DNA from: Siphonodentalium dalli
Taxonomy: Eukaryota > Mollusca > Scaphopoda > Gadilida > Siphonodentaliidae
Direction of reading: 5' to 3'
DNA length: 64,000 nucleotides
Assembly: GCA_032622095.1 (NCBI GenBank)
Contig: CP136067.1
Location: 175,058,556-175,122,555, forward strand
Made by a program: the position numbers and the translations under genes. The notes below the pieces were generated by a model. The model was not told the DNA's origin. It was given only the letters and a program-made list of their open reading frames with translations, and made no database searches. Each line of letters begins with the position of its first letter. Position 1 is the first letter of the stretch. Positions 45,309 through 58,202 of this stretch are shown here, piece by piece.

Positions 45309-45662
45309 CCCCTGCTTGACAAAACAAGTGTCCACCTAACCGCGGTGCAGTTAGCGTTGCCACCGTGGCTGAAATGCAACTACACCGCGGCTCCACCGGC
45401 TAACTACAGTTGGGCCGCGGTGTACTTGCCGTTCGGCCATGGTGTAATTGCCGCGGTGTACGTTCATTAAACTGAAAAAAGACGATACTAACCAGAAATC
45501 TAACCACGGTGTAGTTGCCTTTCGGCCGCAGTGTACTTGCTGTTGGGCCACGGTGTACTTGCCGTTCGGCCGCGGTGCTCAACTGCAGTTACAAACTCTG
45601 ACACCGCGGCCGAACGGCAAATACACCGCGGTGCCAATGGACACTTGTTTTGTCCAGCGGGG
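45309..45662. mobile_element. 354-bp TAG-flanked element with CCGCGG palindromes
   Basis: It starts CCCCTGCTTGACAAAACAAG and ends with the inverse, CTTGTTTTGTCCAGCGGGG, between TAG copies (45306-45308, 45663-45665). The interior is built of short units around ACCGCGG and GCCGAACGGCAA in both orientations. The many small ORFs on both strands here are by-products. An inverted relative is at 50383-50761. Confidence 0.7.
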
Positions 45663-47650
45663 TAGATACAGTAAAGGAGAACCACTGCATTATATTTTCA
45701 TGCCTGTGAACTGGGACTTCATGCAGTGTTGAAGCGGTGACCTTACCATGGTACAATACTGCAGACAGTATTACCGGGGTCAAACCACGTTGGAGGGGGT
45801 CGATTACTTTAAGCCAGATATATCTGTAATTTTTAATGAACTACTAATAATTATCAAAAACACATTACATGTATTTAATTTCATTTTTCTCAGTTGTCAT
45901 TGCAACTGGAGGCAACATGAATGATAAAGTGAGTCCGAGACGATTTAACCAGTTAATGCACTGGTATAAGGTACCTGTATACCGGTATATAGTTTATAAT
46001 TAAGTTCTGTTTATTAAGGTACCCGGTATGCAATCTGATTCGATGGTCCCCATATCATCAGGTTCCGACAATAATAACATTTCTAGAAATGCCGTTTCAG
46101 TTACCCGTATCAGCATTGATTAATTGCCCAAAAAATACTGCTATAAACCACCGTCAACTACAGGAACATGTATAGTATAAGTTAAAAGTTCCCAAGAATT
46201 GCTATATATCAACATTTTGTTCAACGCAATTTGGTATCAAGAGTATGGTACATGTACTGGTATGTCGGTCGGCATTTGTCTTAATATTTGCCAGGCCGCC
46301 AAATATTTGAGGTGGTGAAACACACACATTTAAAAACTCAAAATCTGATAACTCTGGGCCTTGATGGGTTGGTTCCTCGACTAAAATCTAATATTTTTGC
46401 CCCAGAATCCGAAGAAATAGTACCGGTAATTTAGGGGCATTAAATCAAGAGTATGTACCGGTATCTTCAACTCTATTTTGTGCTTGCTTGTGCAACTGAC
46501 TACCGGTACTTACCGTACCGGTACATGTGCATGGTTTTAATTGGACGAAAACATCTAATAAAGTTGTTGGTCCTTAAAACTTGAACTTCGTATCCGATGT
46601 CCTGGCTACAGCTCAATATGATGAGGTTCCGGTATGTTTTGTTCTTTTACCAATCATAAATATCACATAAATACCGGTAGTATGTTATTGTCAAGTCTGT
46701 ATGCTGTGTTATGTAAACAAACAACAAAATTTGGTTTTGTTTAAATAACAAAGTGTACAAACTCGACAATAACAAACTATTTATGCGATATGTATTATTG
46801 CTATACATGTAAGAACAAAGTCTGTCTGTTTATTTTATATTATTTCTGTTTATGGTGGTTTTAATGGATTAACTACATTGTATTTTAGCAACAATATCCA
46901 CCGCAAAGGCCTCCAATGCATTTCATACTTGAAGGTAAACTGTGAAAAGACACCAGTATGACTTCGGTATGCCCAGTTTGAGATACATTGTGCATGTACA
47001 TGTACGGTACATGTAAATTGCATTCTAATGTGGCCAACAGGATCCACCGATTATATTTTACATGTACCGGTACACATGTACAATTGCATTGTTGATCCAA
47101 CAAGCAGGCATACCGGTACATACATCTGTATAATCTAAATGATTACTAGTACATGTACAGTACGGTACATGTACCGGTATGTCTCAGAGACCTTCAAAAA
47201 TCATTTCAAAATCAAACTTTCAAATCTCAAATTTACGAAACTCACGAATTGTCATTAAGATAATGAAAAGGCCTACACGTATGGAGATATAAATGCAGGT
47301 TTTGGCCATTGCGATGTCATATTTGAATCACAAAAGGATCGTATCTGTATGCTGTACAGGAAACATCGCCTGAGGTTGATGCAATGTTATTCAATTTGCT
47401 TTTTATGCTTGTATAAAAATTGCATCAAATTTAAAGCTGAGATCACTTTCAAATGAGCTTCAGAAGCATGTGTGAACAACGTGGTCAATGACGATACATG
47501 CAGCGTGTGCAATTTCACTAGCTTTTTCAATAGATGCACATGTAACTCATAAAATGTCGGAATTGGGGAAAGCCAGGGACTGTGTCTGGTGTCTACTGTT
47601 AATACTGACATGTACCGTAGATGTGAACAAGTAATTTTAGAGTTGCTCGG
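45663..47650. other. non-coding stretch rich in ACATGTAC and ACCGGT words
   Basis: No gene recognised apart from the small exon-like block at 45894-45928. A partial copy of the 484-bp TTAA family lies at about 46680-46915. Confidence 0.35.
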
Positions 47651-48570
47651 CCAAAAAAATATGGCTGCCAGCAGCCATCTTGGATTTTACTCTTTGCATG
47701 ACTAAATCCTTTGGCATGGGCTACAGGTCATACCGGTACCTTTGGTCCGTTCATCATGAAATTTGTCATGGATGTTAACAATGACATGTAGATAAGAACA
47801 AGTCATTTCGGGGTCATTCGGCAAAAAAACATGGCCGCCAACAGCCATCTTGGATTTCAAAATTCAATCTTATTAGCATGGACTGCAGGCCATACTATTA
47901 GTCTGATCATCATGCAATTTGTCACATAGATGTTAATATTGACATGTAGATGGGAACGAGTCATTTTGGGATCATTTGGTAAAAAACATGGATGCAGGCA
48001 TCCTTTAGTCGGATCATCATGAAATTTGTCACAGATGTTGACAATGGAATTCAGATACATTTGGGGTTATTCAGCAAAAAAACATGGCTGCCAGCGCCAT
48101 CTTGGATTTCAAAATTCAATCCATTAGCATGGGCTACGACCCATACTATTTGTCTGATCATCATGAAATTTGTCGTGGATGTTAATATTGACACGTGTCA
48201 TTCTGGTGTCATTCGGTCAAAAACATGGCCTTCATCTTGGATTTTACATGTACCCTTTGCATTACTAAATTTTTGGCACCTTTGTCTTTATCAAATTTGT
48301 CATGGCTGTTAGCATTGACATGTGCCGGTAGATGGGAACGAGTCAGTATGGGTTCATTCTGAAAAAAACATGGCTGCCATAAGCCATCTTGGATTTCAAA
48401 ATTCATTCTATTAGGCTTAGCGCAGACTACAGGACAGAGTGTTAGTCTGATCATCATGAAATTTGTCGTGGAAGTTAGTATTGACATGTAAATGGGAACG
48501 AGTCATTTTGGAGTCATTCGGCAAAAAAACATGGCTGCCAGTGGCCATCTTGGATTCTACTCTTTTCATA
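47650..48570 (+). repeat. tandem repeat, 7 units of about 95-170 bases
   Basis: Each unit has a run of A then ATGGCTGCCAGC, CATCTTGGATTT, TGATCATCATGAAATTTGTC and GATGGGAACGAGTCAT. The ATGG starts fall at 47661, 47831, 47988, 48084, 48225, 48370 and 48531; uneven lengths come from internal losses. A diverged piece recurs at about 58435-58610. Confidence 0.75.
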
Positions 48571-49739
48571 TAAACTAGACCTTTCAACTTTCCACATTCC
48601 TAATCACTCCATTGACTGAACACATGAATTTATTCCCTTTCCATGTTGAGCTACAGTGTCATTGATACTTTCATTTTAGCCTGTTGTCATACATGTACAT
48701 GTATGTGGCGACTCTATTAGTGCATTTGGCAACTATTTTGTCTCCTTACAGCATGGAGACACAGCAGGAGATTCTCCAGAAAATGTCAATACTCGAAGAA
48801 AACCAACAGATGTTGTTTGAACAACGCGATGCGGTAAGAAAATTTAGTGCTGTTGTGTCATTTGCAAAAAAACAATTTATAAGATTGCATTTGGCAGCAA
48901 TATATTCCACCAAACTTTTCAAATTCAACCATGTAAAATATCAAAATAATCATCTGTTGGGTCTGCTGTTGGATTTAAATGGTGAAATCAATGTTTTTTA
49001 ACTTTGAATTTCAATCTTCTTTCATTTCCAAGTCATACCAATTATACATACATGTAGGAGATGAATAGTAACAAATATTGCACAGCTTTCCAAATCATTT
49101 ATTGATCACTGCAAAGAGTAAATTCAAAGGTGGCGGACTAGGCCAAAAAACCGGCCCAGGAAATGAATATAATACTGGCCCATCTGTTCAGGGGTGTCCA
49201 CAGTCCACCTTGGGAAATTCCAACTGCACCCCCCCACCCCCCCCCCCCTTGAATCAGAATCGGACCAAATACAAATGCAGACCAAATAAATGTTTTTACA
49301 TAATTCCATTTGCACCTCTGGCCTAATATCCTGAATATTCATAAACCGTGGTTCTATACATGTATATTCCCGGTGTGAGACCATTAAGATATTTTTGCCT
49401 GGAAAATTGCATAAATTCTAACATACCGGTACATGTATAGCGGTCTAACTCCAGACAAATGGACACGGCTACGGACAAGAGACCAGGACACACCAGGTTG
49501 TTCGGTCCGGGGTGAGAAAATTTTGAAAACTATACAAGAAAATCGCGAATCCTAGCATCTAGACTGGCATCAACTGAAGCGTTCCTATTTTGTTCTGAAT
49601 TTCAATTGGGGGAGGGGTGCATGAGAATTTTTTGGGATTTACAGATGGGAGTTACCGTCAAAATCTTGAGATTAACGGGGTCTTTACATGGTGTTATATG
49701 ATGCTGACAAGTTCATTTAATGACAACATTACGATTGGC

Positions 49740-50225
49740 CAATTCGGCTGGTTAAACAACACATTAGGCGGCCCACATCCGGAATTTTTCCGGTCTCCTG
49801 ATCGGCCACTCCGCCTCTGCCCCCCCCCCAAACGTCACATTATACTCACATGGGGAACCTGCAAACTTCCCAATTTACCGGTAGGTAACTTATAACTTTC
49901 CTCGCCGGTTTTCCGCTTCTCGGGTGATATATATTTATATATATATTGGCAGTACACATTATCCGAAGTAAAACATTTTACATGTGGAATAATTTCCGAA
50001 TCAATATATTGTTTTTTTAGTGATGGTTCCAAATATGGTTACAATCGGGACAATCTCAGACGCCGTCGTAAAATGGAATTCACTTCATGAATTTGTGAGA
50101 AGAGTGCCATCTTATTGGATACACGGCTGGTTAAACAACACATGTGGCGGCCCACATCTGTTTCATTTGCGGCCCATCGGGAAATTTCCCGGTCTCCCGA
50201 TTGGCCAGTCCGCCTTTGGCTGCTA
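49740..50225 (+). repeat. local direct repeat (GGCTGGTTAAACAACACA)
   Basis: About 90-100 bases beginning GGCTGGTTAAACAACACA and ending in a GATNGGCCANTCCGCCT block occur at 49746 and again at 50125. No gene recognised in the surrounding 49000-50380. Confidence 0.5.
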
Positions 50226-50382
50226 GTGACAATCTGAAAGTTTTGTCCTGTCCTGATTGATTCAAATGTGAAATCCAATTGCTATGAATGGATTTTGGAA
50301 AGCCCTGAAGCACCATTGTTATGGGAATGTGGCCTTCATTGTGTGTAGAAGGAAACTATTGACACCAGACACCAACCCTCTA

Positions 50383-50761
50383 CACTACATGTCCATTGGC
50401 ACCGCGGTGTATTTGCCGTTCGGCTGCGGTGTCAGTTTGTAACTGCAGTTGAGCACCGCGGCCGAACGGCAAGTACACTGCGGCCAAACGGCAAGTTCAC
50501 TGCGGCCGAAAGGCAACTACCCTCGCGGTCGAATGGCATGTCCACCGTGGTTAGATTTCTGGTTTGTATTCTCTTTTTTCAGTTTGATGAATGTACACCG
50601 TAGCAAATACATGTACACCATGCCGAATGGCAATTACACCGCGGCCCAACTGTAGTTAGCCGGTGGAGCCGCGGTGTACATGTAGTTGCATTTCGGCCGC
50701 GGTGCCGGTGGCAACGCTAACCGCACCGCAGTTAAGTGGACACTTGTTTTTTCCAGCAGGG
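50383..50761. mobile_element. inverted relative of the TAG-flanked CCGCGG element
   Basis: It runs from GTCCATTGGCACCGCGG to CACTTGTTTTTTCCAGCAGGG followed by TAG (50762-50764), inverse in orientation to 45309-45662. The left terminus has diverged, so only the right end is clean. Confidence 0.65.
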
Positions 50762-51169
50762 TAGCTCACATGTACATGTTGAGATCACAAAATATCTGAA
50801 ATCAATTAAATTTACGGTACAAAGATGTATGTAGAATGTACCGTACATGAAATATTGCTTTAACAAAAACATCACATGCTATATTTTTCCCTCAGTAAGT
50901 GACACATCAATTAGATCAATGCATATCAAATTCTGATTTCAGGTGACTCGATATTGATTTGCCGGTGGTACATAGGACTGTGAGGACATTTATGAAATTT
51001 TGAAGATTATGGCGACAAAAACCCTGAACTGAACAGGAATTGGGAAAGCTGGTAAACACCCGTTTGGCAATCATTATCCAACTGGCAAGGAGAGTGGCAA
51101 AGTAAGTAAATTTTGTCTAACCCAAACATGCTTGGAATGGTATTCATAACCAATACTAGTATACATGTA

Positions 51170-52217
51170 CAGCTATGCTCTAATTAATCGACCCTCCTTA
51201 ACGAGGTTGACATGCGGTATGACCGCGGTGTAATACCGCGGTCGGGCGGTGTAATACCGCCTGACCGCGGTTTAATACCGCCTGACTGCGGTGTAATACC
51301 GCCTGACCGCGGTGTAATAACGCGGTCAGCCGCGGTATTGAAAACGCGGGCAACCGCGTGGTCGCGGTTGAGTTTTTGGTGCCACTACCGCTGTGTAAGT
51401 TTAAACCACAGTAAAACCTAGCGTCCGTATCGCAACTGAGCATTGTAAATTATCTGACAATAGACTGACATATTGCGCATGGAAAATATTAATCTGAAAT
51501 TGAAAATAAATCGGTTCTAATTTACCACGGTCCCGATTTCCGTAAGCGTGCCAAATAAAGAGCCTCTGTTTATTCGTGATATGGTATATGGATAAGGCGT
51601 GCGCGATTAAGAATTAAAATGGCTTTTCGGTTTGAGCAAGATAATTATGCGATCGCCATGTGCACATTTCACCGACACAAAAATCATTTGGCTCAAGGAA
51701 TTACGTGGGGACGTCAACCATTGAAGACGTCAGTACTCTAAAATAAATTTAGTTTGGCGCGAGGAATGAATGTAAGGCAGTTTCTTAATATATTGACGCA
51801 AATTATAGGCCAACCTGAACAAGACAGATCAAAATTCTTACCTTGAGTCTTCCAAAAGAAAAAGAAAAGCAGATTTTTATCAGCAGATTATTCGAACGCG
51901 GTTGACACGGGGACGGACCGCGGTGTAAGGCGGTCGCGGAAAATACTACCGCGGTGTACGCTGGTAACGGTCTAGATTACCGCGGTGGACTTCCAACATG
52001 ACCACGGTCAGATACCGCGTGTCACCGCGCATTGCGGTGTATTACCGTATGACTGCGGTGTACTACCGCATGACCGCGGTGTACTACCGCATGGCCACGC
52101 TGTACTACCGTATGACCGCGGTGTACTACCGCATGACCGCGGTGTAGTGGCGGTATGACCGCGGTCATGACCGGCCCATAACCTCGTTAAATGGGTCGAT
52201 TAATTAGAGCATAGCTG
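51170..52217. mobile_element. 1,048-bp TA-flanked TIR element with CCGCGG arrays
   Basis: It starts CAGCTATGCTCTAATTAATC and ends with the inverse, GATTAATTAGAGCATAGCTG, flanked by TA (51168-51169, 52218-52219). Further in, an AACGAGGTT / AACCTCGTT pair extends the inverted repeat. Both sides of the interior carry many GACCGCGGTGTAATACCGC-type units (51220-51370 and 51900-52180). The termini resemble the MITEs at 12459 and 16043 (CAGTAATGCCCTAATTA), suggesting a related Tc1/mariner-like group. No transposase. Confidence 0.7.
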
Positions 52218-52327
52218 TATGGCATTGATTTTGACATGGAGCTTATTAAGATAATAAATCTAATAGATTACTGTACATCAGTTACATCATAATGTTTGGG
52301 TGTGTTCACATCGCAATTCAAACGTTT

Positions 52328-53010
52328 TTATACCTCCACTTTCGAAGAAAATGGGGGGGTATACTGGATTGACACTGTGTCTGTCCGTCCGACCTCATAA
52401 CTCGAAACACTATGAACCGATTTCAATAATTTGTTGTATGCTCCTTAAGACCGCCTCTCCGCATTATGCTAATTGCGGTGCGGTCCGACTTTCTGTTTTT
52501 TAAGTTACGTTTTACTTTTCGACTTATTTTGATTTAGAAAATCCTGTCCGACTTAATAACTTTAACAAATATGAACCAATTTCAATAATTTTTGGTATAC
52601 ATGCTTCTCACAACACCCTCTCTACATGATGCGGCTCAGGGTTGGCTCGGGCTGTTTTTCCTAACATTACACTTCATTTTCAACTTATTTTGACTTATTT
52701 TTTTGTGGATGCTTTTTTCCCTGGAGTTGTGTGCCTTAGCAGAAGTTTGGTTTGTCTGACCAAGCACTTGACAAAAGTCATCTTAGATGTTAAGATTGCG
52801 TTTCATTTTCTACCCTTTTTTGGGTTTCTGCAATCATTCGAACAAATATGAACCAATTTGAATATTTTTTCTGTACAAGCTTCTTGCGACACCATATCGA
52901 TATTATTAATCCAAATTTTTCTTTAAAAGTTAAAAAAAAAAATTGTTGGATTTACGCATAATGCGGGTTGAATTTGCCACGGTGGGGGTATACTGACACG
53001 CGACTGCACA
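52328..53010 (+). repeat. modular repeat starting TACCTCCACTTTCGAAG
   Basis: Three related modules contain TATGAACCNATTTCAATAATTT followed by a GTATNC-type block and a CTTCT/CTCCT block (about 52410, 52567, 52843). It begins near GGGGGGGTATACTG and ends near a second GGGGGTATACTG (52984-52995). Repeats of this look are common in mollusc genomes, which is recalled, not checked. Confidence 0.5.
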
Positions 53011-53131
53011 CCTCTTGTTGACTATGTGCGGTATGTTGTGTACACATTTAAGTAATCTCAAAATCTTTAGAAAAGTATATTACCGGTACATGTATATCAG
53101 TAGTTTAGAGTCCTGGAGAGTTATATAGATA

Positions 53132-56100
53132 CAGGGTTTCCGCTATAGCGACAGGGGATCCCTTTTTGGACCCCATTCCCCCAGCCAATTTCCCCCCTTC
53201 TGTCATACCACAGGACATATTCCATATGTACCGGTATACAGGTATAAAGATGTTTATTTTGTTGAGACAGTACTAAGAAATTTAAATAGTTGACAACTTT
53301 ATTTGATTTCTAGCGAGAATACACACTGAGAATACACACTCGGACTGATCTAACACAAACTGGGGAAGTTATCAAATCCGAAATCGCTAGAACACATATG
53401 CTTCGTAGTCCGCTGGTTACGTTGCTGCGGTTAGGTTACGTAAAATAATCGCCGATAATTTTATCATGTTATATTCCAGTACTTCCTGCCAGGTCTTGAA
53501 TAGACGTCGTTTAACTTCAACGGGTTTATTTACTGTTTAAATAAAATGAAGTCAGTTCATGAGATAGCTGATAATAATTTGATGTTGTTCCTTGAGCTCA
53601 TTTTATAGTACAATTTAACTGCCATAAATGCCTTTAGTGTATTCTGTTCATTGGTGGTTAATAGTGTTGAAACGATTAGTGAATTTAAAAGTCGACTAGT
53701 CGAGGCCCAAAAGTCGCGTTGCGTCGACTAGTCGGTACCCGATTTCAAACTTTCAAACATAACGTGGTACGGAAAATTCATCGTACATGGCATACACTGA
53801 TGCCTGATGCAATGACGGTCTATTGCGTTGCGCATTGCCCTGCATAGACACCAATTTATTTGTGAAATAATACAGTAAACATCTTGATATTTATCCAACA
53901 CACTGAATCAAATTATATAATTAGACATATGGTTAGAGATCGGCGATTCACGGATTTACTATATATACATTCGTGACAATAGCTAAATTAAATTAGGCAA
54001 CAAAATGACCTACGCAAGTACCGGTAATATTCACACATCTCATTGATGATTTACACGCATGTCGTCGCACTGATTTGAAAAGAATAAGAGACTGACTACA
54101 ATATTTTGTCAATTGGATTTTCGTAACATTTCCATGAGTGAATAGAATTGTCCAATGACGTCACCTTATATAAGTGACCTTCACACAGGTCGCATCATAA
54201 CCCGACGGTGCGAGATCAATTGAAATATACACAGTGTCTAGATCAAAGCGGTCTCCGACAAACGATAAAGCCGCATCACTCATTGCCATCATGTCGCAGT
54301 GATGTTTTTTACCTTAAACGGCGAGTGACACAGCAAAATTCAGAGTCGATATTCTAACATTTCAGCATCGATTACAGTTAGTCGATTAATCGTTTGAACC
54401 CTAGTGGTTAATCTCAGATGAATGTAATTGGTAAAGGCTTTGGCAACTGAACATTTTTGACCTGTGCAAATCTAATTGTCCATACATGAACTATGCCCCC
54501 CCCCAATTAAATTTATAAAACTGATGCATGTAATTCTTCCATGCAATTTTACTTTTATACATTGTAAATAATGTGATTATTTTCAATTTTATTAGATTGA
54601 AGTGTAACATTGCAGATAATATTTTATTTCAGAAGCAGTTAGAAAGTTGCCAAAGACTTCCACAATGGCCGATAGCCGATTCAGAACTATAGCTGCCAAG
54701 TGGCTAAGATATTAACTTATCAAGCACCAAAATCGCAAACAAAGCCAGTGCAAGAGTCATCGTCTGTTGTAAGCATTTCCATTTTACTGTCTTCCCAAAG
54801 AAAATATGCGCTGTTTACCGACAAATTACATGAACTACTTTGACCATAACAACTAATTTATCTTCTATATTATCAGTATGGGGCTGGTGTTTTTTAATTT
54901 TATTCCAACAACTGTACGCTCAGCATCTTATTATGATAGTTCAAATAGAGTGGCATTATATTTACCTAGATAATAATGAATCATGCAATAGTTAAAGAGG
55001 TCAATTATGACAGTTAATTATTAATAGAGTTGGTAGATGTTGCTATAGATGCTATCTCACACCCATTGCATGTATGTGGCTACCGGTATACAATGTAGAT
55101 GGCCTCCACGTTAGGAAGGGTGTCCACCTTTGAATATCTAACTACACCCCTTGAACCATATCAAATTCACAAGTATGCGAGTAATTCCATGTCATTAGTC
55201 CTAATATCATAATATCTACATGTAGATGTCTAACATCATGCAAATTCAGCCCGATCTGTTTTCTTCCATGGTTCGGCTCGGTGTGAAAATTGTTTGAAAT
55301 CTGAACATGAAATTCGCTTAATCCGGACTGGCTTCAGGCTGTCCAATTGTTGGAAATTTTGAGACCTGACAACCCCCTCCCGCAAAATTTTTTGAAATTT
55401 TGTAACAATTTCTTATTGTATAAATAATCTCTTGTCTGACCCTTTGATCTGTTGAAAGATTCCAAACCGATGTTTACTTAATATGACCAAATACATGTAT
55501 TCCCTAACTAAAATAAGATACAAATTGGGTCTTATATCTGACTGAAAGTCAAGCTTTCCGCTAGGTTTTGGGGAACGGGTCCTGTATCCGCCGAGGGGAA
55601 AATGCAGTCAATGTTTTCAATGTCGTGGAAACACTGGTGGACCTACTTTTGTTGTATCGGCCAATAGAAGAAACAGAGAGTAGATTTGCTGATTGTTTGG
55701 CATCCATATCCTAAGTTACTATGCTATCAACCGCAATAACTTTAAAACATTGAAAATTTACACGTATTTGATAAAAATTAATTGCTGTATACGGAAATAC
55801 GCCCGTTGAAGTTAAACAACCACTATTCAAGACTCGACAGAAGGTTCGGATGCATAATATACCGGAATATAACATGATTAAATTATTGGCTGTCATTTTT
55901 CATAACCTAACCGCAGCAATGTAACCAGCGGACTCCAAAGCATGTGTTCTAGCGATGTCGGTTTGATCACTTCCTCAGTTCGTGTTAGATCGGTCCGAGT
56001 GTGTAATCTCGCTAGAAATCAAATAAAGTTGTCAACTATTTAAATTTCTTAGTACTGTCGCAACGAAATTGAGAAGTAAACATCTTTATACCTGCATACA

Positions 56101-56200
56101 TTATCATAATGAATATGTCCTGTGGTATGACAGAAGGTGAAAAATTGGCTGGGGGAATGGGGCTTACAAGGGATTCCCTGCCACTATAGCGGAAACCCTG
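53132..56200. mobile_element. 3.07-kb element with ~405-bp inverted repeats
   Basis: The arms 53132-53535 and 55793-56200 are inverse copies starting CAGGGTTTCCGCTATAG, matching through TAGTACTG, GTTGACAACTTTATTTGATTTC and CTAGCGAGAT-like blocks to CAACGGG. No clear target duplication. A hAT-like element (53662-54403) is inserted in it. The remaining interior (54404-55792) has no transposase but holds an exon-like block (54633-54768). Confidence 0.65.
53662..54403. mobile_element. hAT-like non-autonomous element, copy 1
   Basis: The ends are TAGTGTTGAAACGATTAG and, inverted, TAGGGTTCAAACGATTAATC. Exact 8-bp duplications GTGGTTAA flank it (53654-53661 and 54404-54411). The 8-bp target and the NAGNG..-type start are characteristic of hAT elements. 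742 bases, no transposase. Confidence 0.8.
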
Positions 56201-56689
56201 TGAAAGTACATGTACCGTACATGTAGGATATTATTAGACCCTGGGTCTAAGACAACACAATACATTTTACACCGAATATTGGTTTGAAAATTTAACTACA
56301 TGTATAACGTACTGTAATTTTATATTAGTCAACACTAGATCGGTCTATGAATTGTAGAATCCAAATGTTTAAATGTTCGAATGATGAGTGAAAGAAAAGC
56401 ACCAACCCCTTCCAACTGCCACCTCGTCCTTGAAGAAACCAACTGATTAATATTCTGAGCCCCATCTGATGTGAGTTTGTTGTAGATGTATGTTCGGAAA
56501 CAATATACATGTGACTGGGAGGCAGATATATTCATGCTTTTATATTAATAATTTCAGGACAATTCAGATCACAGCAGCAGAGACAACTTCAGTTGAACTT
56601 ATGAAGAGAGAGAAGAAGTCAAGAATAAGAAGAGCTCTCCCTTAGAAAGGCAGTATTGGTTTTCTTCTGAAATTTTGCAAAAAAACATG

Positions 56690-56855
56690 TGCCAATGCAT
56701 TCTCTTATATATGCAAGTCTCCCATATGAAGCCCTGCATTTATAAGAGAATACATTGGCCTAACATTATTTAACTTGACCTTGTAAACCAGTGTATTCTC
56801 TTATATATTATACAAGGCTCCGTTTGGGAGACTCACATATATAAGAGAATGCATT
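56690..56855. repeat. double-hairpin repeat, distant copy
   Basis: Two hairpins of the TGCATTCTCTTATATATG family with the usual spacer, as at 12818-12985. It lies in the 23.4-kb insert, so the family is dispersed and not part of the segmental duplication. Confidence 0.6.
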
Positions 56856-57229
56856 CGCCCAGGGTTTTCGCAAATGAGTAGTTACATGTACTTCATTCTC
56901 TTTCATTCGTTTCCAAGTATGTTAACAAAATAAGTTTTTAACAAAAAAGCAAGACTGTTTGTTTAATTTGTTATTTGAACATTCTTACAAAATCCATATG
57001 GCATTTCTCGTCATATCCTCTGCAGTTATAATAACCTGACATTCCTGCAAATAATTAGACCATTCCAATGAATACTAAAGTACTAAATGAAACAGATATA
57101 AAAAATTGACATAATATATGCTCATCGTGTTTTCGACTCCAAATTTCATTCTCCATTGAGATAAAGAATATCAATTTCATATTTTATCAAGCAATGGAAG
57201 CCCCCATGCAATATATCTGCACTTGTTAG

Positions 57230-58194
57230 TAGTGTTGAAACGATTAGTGCGTCGACTAGTCTGTACCCAATATCAAAACCTTCAAAGATAACATGGTACG
57301 GAAAATTCATCGTACATGGCATACACTGGTGACTGGTGCAATGACGGTCTATTGCGTACCGGTAGCGCATTTCCCTGCATAGACAACAATTTATTTGGGA
57401 AATAATAATGTAAACATCTTGATATTTATCCAACACACTGCATGTGGTTATATAATTAGACATGTGGTGGATAATGATTAGAAACACGAACATTTATACA
57501 GGTTTTAATATCAGCGTTCGAGATTTCGTTTAGTCACGTGATCACCAATAATCTGGTGCCGAGCGGTGTCAATATGAAATGTTAATGTTCCGGCTAAATA
57601 CGCCTGTAGTATAGGCTACGTGTGGAATACGATAGCCAGTTCTGTGTGGTAGCAGGTGGGCGCAAAGTGCCCAGGATACACGCCCGGGATGGTCAAAAGG
57701 TCGAGTGATCGAGAACTTCAGTCAGTATCATTTATATATGGCAGCACCGGTGACGTCACATTAAGCGACCTTCACACAGCGTCGCATCATAACCCGACGG
57801 TGCGAGATCAATTGAAATATACACAGTGTCTAGATCAAAGCAGTCTCCGACAACAAATGATAAAGCCGCGACAATAATTGCCCCATCATGTCGCAGTGAT
57901 GTCTTTGACCTCAAATGACGAGTGAGACATTGTGTTGTCAATTTCATTCTTTCAATTGATAGTCGGGTCACTGTGTGTGTCTATACTAGTAACACTGTCA
58001 ATTCCAGGTGCCACCAAACGTTATACTTAGAGTAACTTACGCACAGTTAACACCGTTTATGCCGGAATCGATATTGAAAACTTTATACATGTAACTAAAA
58101 CACTAAGTTCCGACTAGTCGACAGCAAAATTCAGAGTCAACGTTCTGACATTTCAACGTCGACTACAGCTAGTTGATTAATCGTTTCAACCCTA
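57230..58194. mobile_element. hAT-like non-autonomous element, copy 2
   Basis: The same family as 53662-54403 with the same orientation and ends, flanked by exact CTTGTTAG duplications (57222-57229 and 58195-58202). At 965 bases it is longer: it carries extra sequence at about 57470-57780 and 57930-58115. Confidence 0.8.
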
Positions 58195-58202
58195 CTTGTT
58201 AG

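Noticed and set aside
45351-45783. Several short ORFs on both strands
   Set aside because: Produced by the palindromic CCGCGG units of the TAG-flanked element.
57146-57493. 115-codon minus ORF
   Set aside because: It runs across the edge of the hAT-like element and is not preserved in the other copy.
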